Assembly (NCBI RefSeq): GCF_900102725.1
Contig: NZ_FNJW01000008.1
Coordinates: 1 to 64,000, forward strand
DNA: 64,000 nt
Direction of reading: 5' to 3'
Source: Carnobacterium viridans
GTDB lineage: Bacteria; Bacillota; Bacilli; Lactobacillales; Carnobacteriaceae
Shown: positions 9,316-17,641 of the stretch, in pieces
Numbering within the stretch: position 1 is the stretch's first letter
Layout of the letters: the number at the start of each line of letters is the position of its first letter
The notes under the pieces: generated by a model
Databases searched by the model: none
What the model saw: the letters and a program-made list of their open reading frames with translations, nothing else
What the model was told of the DNA's origin: nothing
Translations under genes and position numbers: made by a program

Positions 9316-10413
9316 ATGGTAGAAATCAAAAAACAACATACAAAAGTAAACTTCACCAATGTAAATATTAAAGTAGAATACATCGTAGAACACGATACGG
9401 GCGTCCTAGGTCAGACAGCTAAAAATAATGCTGACTATTTTGAAAAGACAAACCGTGGAGCTTCTGCTAATTACTTTGTTGATAAAACATCTATTTACGA
9501 AGTTGTCCCTCCAGGTAAAAAAGCTTGGCATGTTGGTGACGACCGTGATGATTCTGACGATGGTATCAACAACGGCAATACTATTGGTATTGAGTTGTGT
9601 GCTGAGAAAGATGGTACTTTCCACCCAAATACATTAGCAAACGCTGCTTGGTTGACTCAGAAACTTATGAAAGATTACAATGTACCAGCTAAAAAAGTAG
9701 TTCGCCATTATGATGCTTCTGGTAAAAATTGCCCGCAAAGAATGAACACTGATGGAAAATGGACATTGTGGTATAAGTACCACAAACAATTAACAGGAGC
9801 TACATCTGTATCTGTCCCTTTACCTTCAAATAACACTAAGGAATCACAGCATACCGTTAAATCTGGCGATACTCTTTGGGGATTGTCTAAACAGTATAAT
9901 GCAACTGTTGCTGACTTGAAGAAATGGAACAACCTTAAATCTGATATTATTGTTGTAGGCACTAAATTAAATTTAGGAAATAACGTTAAAGTGCCTACTG
10001 CAAATCCTACACCTGTTGCAAGTACTCCAAAAGCTACCAAATCTATTCAACAACTTGTCAATGAAACCAAAGCCGGTAAACATGGTAATGGAGATGCGCG
10101 CAAGAAATCATTAGGTTCCAACTATGATGCAGTAATGAAAGTTATCAACGGTGGCTCAAAACCTGCAGCTAAACCAGTCACTAATAAAAAACGTGTCTAT
10201 CTTCCCAAATCAGCTAAAACGTGGAGAGTTTACAAAACTTCAGGACCATATACTACTGGTAAAGAAGTTGGATTCTTAGCACCAGCACAATATGGCGGTT
10301 TGAATTATGAAATCATTAAAGCATTAGCTACTGATGTTTATGAAATTAAAACAAGTGCATTTGGCAACGTAGCAATCTATGCTGCTAAATCTACTGGAGC
10401 AACAATTAAATAA
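9316..10413 (+). CDS. Endolysin: N-acetylmuramoyl-L-alanine amidase with LysM, CW_7-like and C-terminal wall-binding modules
   Basis: 365 aa, ATG behind GGAGGAATTTAATC. Residues 1-160 are an Amidase_2 / T7-lysozyme-type domain. The zinc ligands can be read as H26 (VEHDTG), H131 and C139 (RHYDASGKNCP); their spacing (105 and 8) equals that of T7 lysozyme H17/H122/C130. A LysM module follows at ~177-220 (HTVKSGDTLWGLSKQYNATV). Residues ~244-278 match the CW_7 pattern (VNETKAGKHGNGDARKKSLG). A last ~75-residue beta-rich domain starts at KKRVYLPKSAKTWRVY and resembles wall-binding domains of other Gram-positive lysins. It cuts the amide bond between MurNAc and the stem peptide after the holin opens the membrane. 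Four modules with three different binding domains is a rather elaborate build. Confidence 0.92.
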   Translation: MVEIKKQHTKVNFTNVNIKVEYIVEHDTGVLGQTAKNNADYFEKTNRGASANYFVDKTSIYEVVPPGKKAWHVGDDRDDSDDGINNGNTIGIELCAEKDGTFHPNTLANAAWLTQKLMKDYNVPAKKVVRHYDASGKNCPQRMNTDGKWTLWYKYHKQLTGATSVSVPLPSNNTKESQHTVKSGDTLWGLSKQYNATVADLKKWNNLKSDIIVVGTKLNLGNNVKVPTANPTPVASTPKATKSIQQLVNETKAGKHGNGDARKKSLGSNYDAVMKVINGGSKPAAKPVTNKKRVYLPKSAKTWRVYKTSGPYTTGKEVGFLAPAQYGGLNYEIIKALATDVYEIKTSAFGNVAIYAAKSTGATIK

Positions 10414-10454
10414 ATTCTAAAGTGGTCGAAATCGACCAGTTATGAAAAGTAAGT

Positions 10455-10492
10455 ATAACCCTATCTCTTAATTGAGGTAGGGTTATTTTTTT
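10455..10492. terminator. Terminator downstream of endolysin, probably bidirectional
   Basis: Perfect stem AACCCTATCTC / GAGGTAGGGTT around TTAATT, followed by TTTTTTT. On the other strand it lies just past the end of the small minus-strand gene. Confidence 0.85.
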
Positions 10493-10494
10493 GC

Positions 10495-10737
10495 TCAAAA
10501 TTCGTCAAAAAAGTCTTCTACAGATTTTATTTTTTCTAAATACTCATTAATCATTAAGTCAGCAAAATATTGAGCTTCATCGATAGTTCTGAAAGGATAG
10601 GTAGATAAATCTTTTTCGTAACTAATATTTACATATGGCGATTTTATAACGGATATAAAAGCCTCTATCTTTAATCCTTCATGTTTAAAACATACTATTC
10701 TTAAATCTGGTGGTAAAAATTCTACAAATACCTTCAT
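10495..10737 (-). CDS. Small hypothetical protein at the prophage edge
   Basis: 80 aa read from the minus strand, with a good ribosome binding site (AAAGGAGAATCTTAA before ATG). It is acidic, with no membrane segment or signal peptide. The second half (TIDEAQYFADLMINEYLEKIKSVEDFFDEF) is predicted helical. I do not recognise the family. Placed between the lysis genes and the attachment site in opposite orientation, it has the position of prophage-borne accessory (moron) genes, so expression in the lysogen is possible, but its role is unknown. Confidence 0.6.
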   Translation of the reverse strand: MKVFVEFLPPDLRIVCFKHEGLKIEAFISVIKSPYVNISYEKDLSTYPFRTIDEAQYFADLMINEYLEKIKSVEDFFDEF

Positions 10738-10839
10738 TTAAGATTCTCCTTTTAAATGTGATACTTACAATATACGCAGATTAATTTGAATGATTTATTT
10801 TTGTTATAATTTATTCATCATCCTACTCGTTAAAGTTTA

Positions 10840-10873
10840 GAACTTACTAGTTACTATAGTAGGTTCTTTTTTT
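10840..10873 (+). terminator. Hairpin and T-run at the prophage/radC junction
   Basis: GAACTTACTA / TAGTAGGTTC form a 10-bp stem with one G-T pair around GTTAC, followed by seven Ts. The radC-homologous reading begins directly after it, so this hairpin lies at the right attachment site. Confidence 0.7.
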
Positions 10874-11123
10874 ATCGCTCAATGGATTGGCAATTAGTAT
10901 TGCTCATCCCCGTGAGATTTTTAGAGGAGCAGTCAGGTATTCAGCTGCGCGGATGATTGTTGGTCACAATCACCCATCGGGCAATCCAGAACCTTCTGAA
11001 GCGGATATCCAATTTACGCGAAGGATGTCTGAATGTGGTGAATTAATGGGAATTGATTTGCTGGATCACATTATTATAGGAGAACAAGAATTTATTAGTT
11101 TAAAAGAGATAGGGGTTTGTTAA
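10863..11123 (+). pseudogene. radC: radC 3' fragment left by prophage insertion
   Basis: The frame is open from after TAG 10860-10862. From about codon SLN at 10875 it matches the C-terminal ~80 residues of RadC (JAMM/MPN-fold, full length ~225 aa), including the metal motif [15 protein letters not shown] and the ending [17 protein letters not shown]. The N-terminal two thirds are missing and phage DNA lies directly upstream. A TTG at 10887 is possible, but there is no ribosome binding site. In Firmicutes radC commonly sits just before mreB, as here once the two csp genes are skipped. The 5' part is expected beyond the other end of the prophage (inference). Confidence 0.85.
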
Positions 11124-11142
11124 AAAGAAGTGGTTGTAAAGG

Positions 11143-11171
11143 TTGCTTAATTAAAATGTCCATGCTATACT
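11143..11171 (+). promoter_or_regulatory. Promoter of first cold-shock gene
   Basis: TTGCTT, 17 bases, TATACT. The second csp gene has an equivalent promoter at 11670-11698. Transcription would start near 11178, leaving a leader of about 105 bases. Confidence 0.75.
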
Positions 11172-11177
11172 AAGGTA

Positions 11178-11282
11178 GAGTTTTTGTTAGGTAGAAAATA
11201 GAATTGTTTCAGAACATTCCAATTCGCACCGCAAGCAAGAATATCACTAAATGTGCTTAAGGGCACGAGGAGGAATTTCATT
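11178..11282 (+). ncRNA. Structured 5' leader of first csp gene (cis-acting, candidate thermosensor)
   Basis: A long untranslated leader that is almost base for base the same as 11705-11809. A small hairpin GTGC / GCAC (11253-11266) sits right before the AGGAGG site. Between the two copies the stem is kept and only the loop differs (TTAAGG against TATAAG). Long structured leaders of cold-shock mRNAs are known to control stability and translation by temperature; that role here is inferred. Confidence 0.5.
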
Positions 11283-11483
11283 ATGGAACAAGGTACAGTA
11301 AAATGGTTTAACGCAGAAAAAGGTTTTGGATTTATCGAACGTGAAGGAGCAGACGATGTATTCGTACATTTCTCAGCTATCCAAAGCGAAGGATTCAAAT
11401 CTTTAGAAGAAGGACAAGCAGTAACTTTCGACGTTGAAGAAGGAAACCGTGGACCTCAAGCAGCAAACGTAAACAAAGCTTAA
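11283..11483 (+). CDS. Cold-shock protein, copy 1
   Basis: 66 aa, ATG behind GAGGAGGAATTTCATT. An in-frame upstream start at 11253 lies inside the leader hairpin and is rejected. Single cold-shock domain (OB fold) with the RNP1-type KGFGFIERE and RNP2-type DVFVHFSAI motifs; standard CspA/CspB length. It binds single-stranded RNA and DNA and acts as an RNA chaperone. It differs from copy 2 by one residue (Ser instead of Gly in AIQSEGF). Own promoter, leader and terminator. Confidence 0.95.
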   Translation: MEQGTVKWFNAEKGFGFIEREGADDVFVHFSAIQSEGFKSLEEGQAVTFDVEEGNRGPQAANVNKA

Positions 11484-11502
11484 TTTGAAATTAAAATTGT
11501 TT

Positions 11503-11535
11503 AAGGAGTTAGTCTTAGGACTAACTCCTTTTTTG
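11503..11535 (+). terminator. Terminator of csp copy 1
   Basis: AAGGAGTTAGTC / GACTAACTCCTT stem with a four-base loop, followed by a T-run. Confidence 0.9.
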
Positions 11536-11669
11536 GTTAAAGCGATTCGTTTAGCTAGGGTATATGGCTCTATGCTTTTTAATGTTGATAGCTTAGTTAA
11601 ATTAATGGCATGAAAATTCTGGTGAAATAGGGTTTAAAGTGATTTTTTGAATTCCTGATAGTTAATCGC

Positions 11670-11698
11670 TTGTACATTATTTAATAACATGATATACT
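11670..11698 (+). promoter_or_regulatory. Promoter of second cold-shock gene
   Basis: TTGTAC, 17 bases, TATACT. The bases after the -10 box (AAGGTAGAGTTTTTGTTAGG) are the same as in copy 1, while those before it differ. Confidence 0.75.
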
Positions 11699-11704
11699 AA
11701 GGTA

Positions 11705-11809
11705 GAGTTTTTGTTAGGTAGGAAATAGAATTGTTTCAGAACATTCCAATTCGCACCGCAAGCAAGAATCTCACTATATGTGCTATAAGGCACGAGGAGG
11801 AATTTCATT
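11705..11809 (+). ncRNA. Structured 5' leader of second csp gene
   Basis: Nearly identical to 11178-11282. The hairpin GTGC-TATAAG-GCAC (11780-11793) precedes AGGAGG. Upstream of the promoter the similarity to copy 1 stops, so the duplicated unit is -10 box, leader and coding region. Confidence 0.5.
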
Positions 11810-12010
11810 ATGGAACAAGGTACAGTAAAATGGTTTAACGCAGAAAAAGGTTTTGGATTTATCGAACGTGAAGGAGCAGACGATGTATTCGTACATTTCT
11901 CAGCTATCCAAGGCGAAGGATTCAAATCTTTAGAAGAAGGACAAGCAGTAACTTTCGACGTTGAAGAAGGAAACCGTGGACCTCAAGCAGCTAACGTAAA
12001 CAAAGCGTAA
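11810..12010 (+). CDS. Cold-shock protein, copy 2
   Basis: 66 aa, identical to copy 1 except Gly in AIQGEGF. Same RNP1 (KGFGFIERE) and RNP2 (DVFVHFSAI) motifs and the same ribosome binding site. At the DNA level the coding regions are also almost identical, which points to recent duplication or ongoing gene conversion. It has its own promoter and a different terminator from copy 1, so the two can be transcribed independently. Role as copy 1: RNA chaperone in cold adaptation. Confidence 0.95.
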   Translation: MEQGTVKWFNAEKGFGFIEREGADDVFVHFSAIQGEGFKSLEEGQAVTFDVEEGNRGPQAANVNKA

Positions 12011-12030
12011 GCATAAAAATTAAAACTTTT

Positions 12031-12064
12031 AAGAGTCTAGTGATTTTCACTAGACTCTTTTTTT
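12031..12064 (+). terminator. Terminator of csp copy 2
   Basis: AGAGTCTAGTG / CACTAGACTCT stem, loop ATTTT, then a T-run. The sequence is unrelated to the terminator of copy 1. Confidence 0.9.
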
Positions 12065-12232
12065 GCGACGTAAAACCTATATGTACAAGGATGAACCTTC
12101 AAAAAGACCGGTAGTCTTATTTCTAAAGACTATTTCATTTTGTTTACTTATATATGGAATTGCTTAAATTTGTGTTAAAATATAAAAAAACCTGGTGTCA
12201 TAAGCAAAAAAATACAGTATGATGGTTACGAT

Positions 12233-12263
12233 TAGAGCTTTCTATTCTATTTTTTGCTATACT
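12233..12263 (+). promoter_or_regulatory. Candidate promoter of mreB
   Basis: Extended -10 TGCTATACT (TG at 12255-12256, TATACT 12258-12263) with a weak -35 region. The remainder of the ~305-base stretch between the csp2 terminator and mreB is AT-rich, with no other recognisable feature. Confidence 0.45.
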
Positions 12264-12370
12264 GTTTAAGTGTCTACCTTTCAGTAGTAAATAAAAGAGA
12301 TACAATTGCAATCAATCTGAAACGAACTATAAATATTAAAGATCAGGTAGACTTGAGAGGATGAAATTAT

Positions 12371-13384
12371 TTGTTTAGATTTGGAAATAAAGATATAGGA
12401 ATTGATTTAGGTACTGCAAACACAAATGTATTTGTAGCTGGAAAAGGGATTGTCTTAAGAGAACCTTCAGTAGTTGCAAAAGATACTGTAACCGGGGAAA
12501 TTGTTGCAGTTGGAGAAGATGCAAGAAATATGATTGGGAGAACACCAGGCACAATCATTGCTATTCGTCCTATGAAGAATGGTGTAATCGCGGATTACGA
12601 TACGACAGCGGCTATGATGAAATATTATATTGAAAAAGCAATTGGAAAATCAACATCTAAACCATTTGTCATGATTTGTGTACCAAGTGGAGTTACAGAA
12701 GTCGAGAAAAGAGCCGTTGTTGATGCTACTAGAATGGCAGGCGCAAAAGATGCTTTCATTATTGAAGAGCCATTTGCAGCAGCAATCGGAGCCGGTTTGC
12801 CAGTGATGGATCCTACAGGAAGTATGGTAGTGGATATTGGGGGCGGAACCACAGATGTAGCTACAATCGCATTGGGCGGAATTGTTAGCAGCCGTTCTAT
12901 TCGCTTGGCTGGAGATCGCATGGACGATGTGATCATTCACTATGTCCGCAAAAAATTCAACTTGCTTATTGGTGAACGAACAGCTGAACAAATTAAAATT
13001 GAAATTGGTTGTGCTTCTGTTGAAAAAGCATCAGAGTATGGTGTCATGGACATTAGAGGTCGAGACTTGTTAACAGGACTGCCGCAAACAATTGAAATTT
13101 CAGCGGTTGATATTGCTGAAGCTATTCAAGAAGTCGTAGAAGGCATTATTGTGGCTGTTAGAGAGACGCTTGAAGAAACATCTCCTGAAATTTCAGCAGA
13201 TGTCATTGATCACGGGATTGTTTTAACTGGCGGCGGAGCTTTATTAAAAAATATTAGTGATGTTATTGCAGAAGAAACAGACGTTCCGGTTTTCGTGGCA
13301 AATGAACCGCTTGATTGTGTTGCAATAGGTACAGGAGAGTCACTAAAACACATTGATATTTATAAAAAAAGAGCAAATAGATAA
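12371..13384 (+). CDS. mreB: Rod-shape determining protein MreB (actin homologue)
   Basis: 337 aa, starting with TTG behind GAGAGGATGAAATTAT. It has the actin-family phosphate-1 motif [14 protein letters not shown] (~8-21), the phosphate-2 motif [19 protein letters not shown] (~153-171) and the adenosine motif [13 protein letters not shown] (~281-293). It forms membrane-bound filaments that steer the cell-wall elongation machinery. Length and start are typical of MreB/Mbl. It is followed by its own terminator, so mreCD have a separate promoter or depend on read-through. Its presence suggests a rod-shaped cell. Confidence 0.95.
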   Translation: MFRFGNKDIGIDLGTANTNVFVAGKGIVLREPSVVAKDTVTGEIVAVGEDARNMIGRTPGTIIAIRPMKNGVIADYDTTAAMMKYYIEKAIGKSTSKPFVMICVPSGVTEVEKRAVVDATRMAGAKDAFIIEEPFAAAIGAGLPVMDPTGSMVVDIGGGTTDVATIALGGIVSSRSIRLAGDRMDDVIIHYVRKKFNLLIGERTAEQIKIEIGCASVEKASEYGVMDIRGRDLLTGLPQTIEISAVDIAEAIQEVVEGIIVAVRETLEETSPEISADVIDHGIVLTGGGALLKNISDVIAEETDVPVFVANEPLDCVAIGTGESLKHIDIYKKRANR

Positions 13385-13408
13385 GCAAGCCTAAATAAGG
13401 TTGAAAGG

Positions 13409-13440
13409 TGCGGGAAGTTTATTTTCTTCCCGCATATTTT
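13409..13440 (+). terminator. Terminator between mreB and mreC
   Basis: TGCGGGAAG / CTTCCCGCA stem with a TTTATTTT loop and a short TATTTT tail. A TG-T-TAAAAT extended -10 box at 13486-13494 could restart transcription for mreC. Confidence 0.8.
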
Positions 13441-13527
13441 CATGTAAAAAAGAAACAAGTTAGGCAAGTTATTTAGGTTAACTTATGTTAAAATAAAGGA
13501 AGCCTGTAAAATTAATGAGGTGATGTT

Positions 13528-14379
13528 TTGAATCAGTTCTTTTCAAATAAAAAACTAATCATTTTGTTAGTAAGTATGATTGTCTCCTTAGGCTTGATAG
13601 CCTTTTCAATTACAGGAAGTGGAAACATTCCTATCCTGCAACAACTTACTAATGATATTACTGCAGTTGTTTCTCGTGTAGTAGCAAAACCGACGAATGC
13701 AGTTGTTGATTTCTTAGAATCAGTAGACCGTTTAAAAAATACGTATGAAGAAAATCAATTATTGAAATCAAAAATTGATAAACTGTACGAAACAGAAGTA
13801 GAAATTGCAGATTTAAAACAAAATAATGAAAAGCTTAAAGAACAATTAGATTTAACAGCTACCTTATCGGATTATGAATCAATCAATGGAGCAGTAATCA
13901 GTCGAAATCCTGATAGTTGGGTTGATCAAATCGTTGTAGATAAAGGAAGCCAAAATGGTATTGAATTAGATATGTCCGTTATGTCAGGAAATGGTCTGAT
14001 TGGCCGTGTTGTTGAAGTCAATCCTACTAGTTCAAAAGTTCAATTAGTAACAACTTTAGATCAAAATAATAATCGAGTTGCAGCATCTGTTAGTACAGAT
14101 GAAGGAGTTGTGCATGGGATTGTGAATGGATATGATCCTGAAACCAACCGATTAGTTATGAAACAAATTACAACGGATGCTGAAATAAAAGAAGGTGATC
14201 AAGTGATGACTTCTGGTTTAGGTGGAGTATCGCCTAGTGCGTTACTAATAGGAACGATTGAAGAAGTTAAATTAGACTCTTTTGGTTTGTCACAAGAAGC
14301 CTATATTGTTCCAGCATCAGATACGAATGATATTCGTTATGTAACCTTCATTAAACGATCCGCTGAAAGTGGTGAGTAA
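13528..14379 (+). CDS. mreC: Rod-shape determining protein MreC
   Basis: 283 aa; TTG start after GAGGTGATG. One N-terminal membrane segment (~9-28, LIILLVSMIVSLGLIAFSI), a coiled coil at ~66-112, then the extracytoplasmic beta-barrel core containing WVDQIVVDKGSQNGI and VVEVNPTSSKVQLVT. It links MreB filaments to the penicillin-binding proteins outside the membrane. It is followed without a gap by mreD (stop and next ATG adjacent), then by minC and minD, an arrangement common in Bacillus and relatives. Confidence 0.95.
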   Translation: MNQFFSNKKLIILLVSMIVSLGLIAFSITGSGNIPILQQLTNDITAVVSRVVAKPTNAVVDFLESVDRLKNTYEENQLLKSKIDKLYETEVEIADLKQNNEKLKEQLDLTATLSDYESINGAVISRNPDSWVDQIVVDKGSQNGIELDMSVMSGNGLIGRVVEVNPTSSKVQLVTTLDQNNNRVAASVSTDEGVVHGIVNGYDPETNRLVMKQITTDAEIKEGDQVMTSGLGGVSPSALLIGTIEEVKLDSFGLSQEAYIVPASDTNDIRYVTFIKRSAESGE

Positions 14380-14901
14380 ATGGCAGCGAATTGGAAAACA
14401 ACTACATTAATCCCGCTAGTGATTACTTTTTTATTTTTACTAGATGGACTATTGACGGCTATTTTTTCAGCGCAATTTCTTGATGGTACAAAAACGATGA
14501 CTCCAAGGCTGATTGTATTAGTACTTATCTTAATGTCTTTTTATATTCCAAGAAGTAGAATGCTGGTTTATGGAGTTATTTTTGGCTTGATTTATGATAG
14601 TTATTATGTAGGAATTCTAGGAGTATATGTTCTTCTATTCCCTTTAATCATCTACTTAACAGAAAAACTTAAAAAAATTCTCAATCCTAATCCTGTTGTT
14701 ATTGGTATGATGGTTATTATCAATCTAAGTTTAATTGAAACTTATCTTTATCTGTTTTATCAAGTGCTAGGATACACAACGATTAATTGGGCAACATTTT
14801 TGGCAGACCGATTAGGGCCAACATTGCTCTTGAACTTAGTCTTGTTTATTATTGTATTTTATCCGTTAAAAAAGATAACTGAACGTATTCAAGAAGAGTA
14901 A
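14380..14901 (+). CDS. mreD: Rod-shape determining protein MreD
   Basis: 173 aa integral membrane protein with about five hydrophobic helices and the family pattern LIVLVLILMSFYIPRSRMLVYG then GLIYDSYYVGILGVY. It starts directly after the mreC stop. It belongs to the elongation complex with MreB, MreC and RodA. Codon use and composition match its neighbours. Confidence 0.92.
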   Translation: MAANWKTTTLIPLVITFLFLLDGLLTAIFSAQFLDGTKTMTPRLIVLVLILMSFYIPRSRMLVYGVIFGLIYDSYYVGILGVYVLLFPLIIYLTEKLKKILNPNPVVIGMMVIINLSLIETYLYLFYQVLGYTTINWATFLADRLGPTLLLNLVLFIIVFYPLKKITERIQEE

Positions 14902-14943
14902 ACGACAGTAAAGATTAACATTTTGGCTGAGGGAGTTGTTAAA

Positions 14944-15645
14944 GTGAAACAAAGTGTGACATTAAAAGGAACTAAAGACAGCTTTGTGTTAAGCTTGGAT
15001 GAAGCAGCTTCTTTTGTATCCATCATGAAAGAATTAAATGAACTACTTGAACATCTACATGGTGAACAAAAAAGGTCGAAAGAAGTTCAAAAAGATATTT
15101 ATCTAGAGATAAAAACAGGAAACCGCCTGTTATCTCAAGAACAACAAGAACGAGTGATTGAAGAAATCGAATCAAAAAGTACGTTTTTAATTAAAAAAAT
15201 TACGTCTAGTGTCGTGACCTATGAAAAAGCAATTGAATGGCAAGAGGCAGTAAGCCTTCAAATGGAAGTGCAAACGGTTAGAAGTGGACAAGTTTTAACG
15301 GCACCAGGTGATCTTCTTTTTGTCGGTAAGGTCCACCCTGGTGGCATGCTTCGAGCAAACGGAAGCATCTTTATCATTGGTGAATTGATGGGAATCGCAC
15401 ATGCTGGATTTGAAGGCGATACAAATGCAGTAATTGTTGCGGATTTTCATACGGATGCACAAATTAGAATTGCAGACAGCATACAGATCATTGAGAAGAA
15501 AAACAATCATCAAGACAGCATTAGAAAAAATGAATTTGCCTATATCAATGATCTACATATTTTAGATTTTAATTCATTGGAACAATTAATAAAAATGCGT
15601 CCAAATTTAGGTAAAGTGATTGGAGGATTAAACGAATGGGTATAG
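14944..15645 (+). CDS. minC: Septum site-determining protein MinC
   Basis: The chosen start is GTG 14944, eight bases after GAGGGA; the in-frame TTG at 14923 has no ribosome binding site. 233 aa. The N-terminal domain (~1-105) is less conserved. The C-terminal domain has the right-handed beta-helix pattern VRSGQVLTAPGDLLFVGKVHPGG ... RANGSIFIIGELMGIAHAG. MinC inhibits FtsZ assembly at the poles when recruited by MinD, encoded next with a 10-base overlap. Confidence 0.92.
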   Translation: MKQSVTLKGTKDSFVLSLDEAASFVSIMKELNELLEHLHGEQKRSKEVQKDIYLEIKTGNRLLSQEQQERVIEEIESKSTFLIKKITSSVVTYEKAIEWQEAVSLQMEVQTVRSGQVLTAPGDLLFVGKVHPGGMLRANGSIFIIGELMGIAHAGFEGDTNAVIVADFHTDAQIRIADSIQIIEKKNNHQDSIRKNEFAYINDLHILDFNSLEQLIKMRPNLGKVIGGLNEWV

Positions 15646-16430
15646 CAATCGTTATTACATCTGGAAAAGGCGGTGTAGGAAAAACAACTTCCACTGCAAA
15701 TTTAGGTACCGCTCTTGCTCTTCAAGGAAAGAGAGTTTGTTTGATAGATATGGATATTGGGCTAAGAAATTTAGATGTTATTCTAGGGTTAGAAAATCGC
15801 ATTATTTATGACATTGTTGATGTAGTAGAAGGCCGCACGAAATTGCATCAAGCAATTATAAAAGACAAACGGTTTAACGATAATTTGTATTTGCTTCCTG
15901 CAGCTCAAAACGCAGATAAAAATGATGTAAATGGCGAACAAATGATTGAAATTGTTTCTGAATTAAAAAAAGAATACGATTATATTTTAATTGACTGCCC
16001 GGCTGGAATTGAACAAGGGTTTCAAAATTCGATTGCAGCAGCAGATCAAGCAATCTTAGTGACAACCCCTGAAATCTCTGCTATTCGTGATGCAGATCGA
16101 ATCATCGGACTATTAGAGCAAACAGAACTTGAACCGCCTCGTTTAATTATAAATCGTATTCGTAAACGAATGATGCAAGATGGAGAAGTAATGGACATTG
16201 ATGAAATCACTAGACATTTATCGATTGATTTATTAGGAATCGTTTTTGATGATGATGATGTAGTCCGCTCTTCTAATAAGGGAGATCCTATTGTTTTAAA
16301 TCCAAAGAATCCTGCTTCTCAAGGATATCGAAATATTGCTCGTCGGATTTTAGGCGAAACAGTTCCTTTGATGACGTTGACAAAAGAAAAACCTACTTTG
16401 TGGCAGAAATTATTTGGCAAGCGGAAATAA
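15636..16430 (+). CDS. minD: Septum site-determining ATPase MinD
   Basis: 264 aa, overlapping minC. Deviant Walker A motif SGKGGVGKTTSTANLG (~9-24), switch regions (LIDMDIGLRNLDV ~39-51, DCPAGIEQG ~120-128), and a C-terminal amphipathic membrane-targeting helix (LWQKLFGKRK). It binds the membrane as an ATP dimer and carries MinC to the poles. No minE is present, as expected for Firmicutes. A promoter for the following T-box lies in its last codons. Confidence 0.95.
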   Translation: MGIAIVITSGKGGVGKTTSTANLGTALALQGKRVCLIDMDIGLRNLDVILGLENRIIYDIVDVVEGRTKLHQAIIKDKRFNDNLYLLPAAQNADKNDVNGEQMIEIVSELKKEYDYILIDCPAGIEQGFQNSIAAADQAILVTTPEISAIRDADRIIGLLEQTELEPPRLIINRIRKRMMQDGEVMDIDEITRHLSIDLLGIVFDDDDVVRSSNKGDPIVLNPKNPASQGYRNIARRILGETVPLMTLTKEKPTLWQKLFGKRK

Positions 16431-16442
16431 GTGTGCTATAGT
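16414..16442 (+). promoter_or_regulatory. Promoter of the T-box transporter operon, inside the end of minD
   Basis: TTGGCA, 17 bases, TATAGT. Transcription would start about 16449, giving the whole T-box leader. Confidence 0.7.
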
Positions 16443-16448
16443 ATTAAA

Positions 16449-16745
16449 AAATGATTAAAAGCTTTGAAGAGAAAAAGTAAGTTTAGGAACTTTTTAGAGA
16501 GATTGCGGTGGTGAGAGCAATTAAGGAACTATACTGAAAACACATCTCTGAGCTGACAGTTGAACGTAGATTTCACTACAAGTAAATTGATTCGGGAGTG
16601 CCCGTTATAGCACTAGTGTTTAGTAGTTTTGAACACGATGAGGCAGCTTTCTGTGAAGAAGTTGCGAATAAAGGTGGAACCGCGATAATTGATATCAATC
16701 GTCCTTTGATTTTCTGTTAACAGAAAATCAAAGGACTTTTTTTGT
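16449..16745 (+). promoter_or_regulatory. T-box riboswitch with histidine specifier (CAC)
   Basis: The T-box motif AAGGTGGAACCGCG is at 16671-16684. Stem I begins with AGAGA (16496-16500) and closes with TCTCT. The specifier position, aligned on the GAAA-codon-A-closing-stem pattern seen in the Bacillus glyQS leader, reads CAC (16541-16543), a His codon. The terminator hairpin is at 16701-16744 (GTCCTTTGATTTTCTG stem and T-run). Uncharged tRNA-His would stabilise the antiterminator and turn on the transporter genes. T-box class is certain; the amino-acid assignment is a structural inference. Confidence 0.9.
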
Positions 16746-16803
16746 TTTTAAGAACTGCAGCTTGAAAACAACAAATTATACTAAAAAAAGGAGAGAATAT
16801 AAG

Positions 16804-17601
16804 ATGAAAAATACAGTAGCAAAGGTAGTTTTAGGTTTAGGAATGGCAGGAGTATTAGTAGGATGTGGAGCGGAAGAAACAGCAAAAGATTCTTTTGATC
16901 AAATTAAAGAAAAAGGAACTTTAGTTGTAGGTCTGGATGACACCTTTGCTCCCATGGGTTTTCGTGACAGCGATGGAGAAATCGTAGGTTTTGATATTGA
17001 TTTAGCAAAAGAAGTTGGTGAAAGATTAGATCTAGATGTTGAATTCCAGCCAATAGACTGGGCTTTAAAAGAAACAGAATTAACTAATGGAAATATTGAT
17101 TTGATATGGAACGGCTATACAATTACGGATGAAAGAAAGAAACAAGTTGATTTTAGTTCACCTTATTTAGAAAACAGCCAAATTATTATTGTGTTGGAAG
17201 ACAGTGAGATTCAAACAAAAGAAGATTTAAGCGGAAAAGTAATTGCTGCACAACAGTCTTCAAGCGCAGTGGATGCCATCAATGCTGATGAATCAACTAT
17301 CATTGAAGAATTTGCGAATGAAGAAGTCGTTTTATATCCTTCTAACAATGACGTATTTAATGATTTAGCTTCAGAAAGAAGTGACGCTATTGTTGTGGAT
17401 GAAACACTTGGTCGTTATTATATGAAGCAAAATGAAGACATTAGTTACCGTGTGTTAGAAGATAATTTTGGAGAAGAAGAATACGCTGTTGGTATGCGTA
17501 AAGAAGATGACAAGTTAACGGAAGCAATCAATCAAGCTCTAGAAGAAATGAAGACAGATGGAACCTATGATAAGATTTATGCTAAATGGTTCGCAGAGTA
17601 A
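16804..17601 (+). CDS. Amino-acid ABC transporter substrate-binding lipoprotein 1 (probably histidine)
   Basis: 265 aa from ATG 16804 behind AAGGAGAGAATATAAG. A signal peptide with lipobox LVGC (Cys at residue ~20) anchors it outside the membrane. The rest is a periplasmic-binding fold of the polar amino-acid family (SBP_bac_3): GTLVVGLDDTFAPMGFRD, GFDIDLAKEVGERL, ELTNGNIDLIWNGYTIT. Control by a His-type T-box suggests histidine as substrate. It is followed by a clear paralogue, then a permease and an ATPase, one operon. Confidence 0.88.
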   Translation: MKNTVAKVVLGLGMAGVLVGCGAEETAKDSFDQIKEKGTLVVGLDDTFAPMGFRDSDGEIVGFDIDLAKEVGERLDLDVEFQPIDWALKETELTNGNIDLIWNGYTITDERKKQVDFSSPYLENSQIIIVLEDSEIQTKEDLSGKVIAAQQSSSAVDAINADESTIIEEFANEEVVLYPSNNDVFNDLASERSDAIVVDETLGRYYMKQNEDISYRVLEDNFGEEEYAVGMRKEDDKLTEAINQALEEMKTDGTYDKIYAKWFAE

Positions 17602-17641
17602 AAAGATAGAGAGTATGTTTGTATAGTCTAGGGGGAAAGAC

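Noticed and set aside
1-10860. Search for CRISPR arrays, toxin-antitoxin or defence genes inside the prophage end
   Set aside because: All complete frames are tail or lysis genes apart from one small unknown gene at 10495-10737; nothing supports a defence function.
10887-11123. radC fragment as a complete small protein
   Set aside because: The TTG start has no ribosome binding site and the match covers only the C-terminal third of RadC, so it is a truncated remnant.
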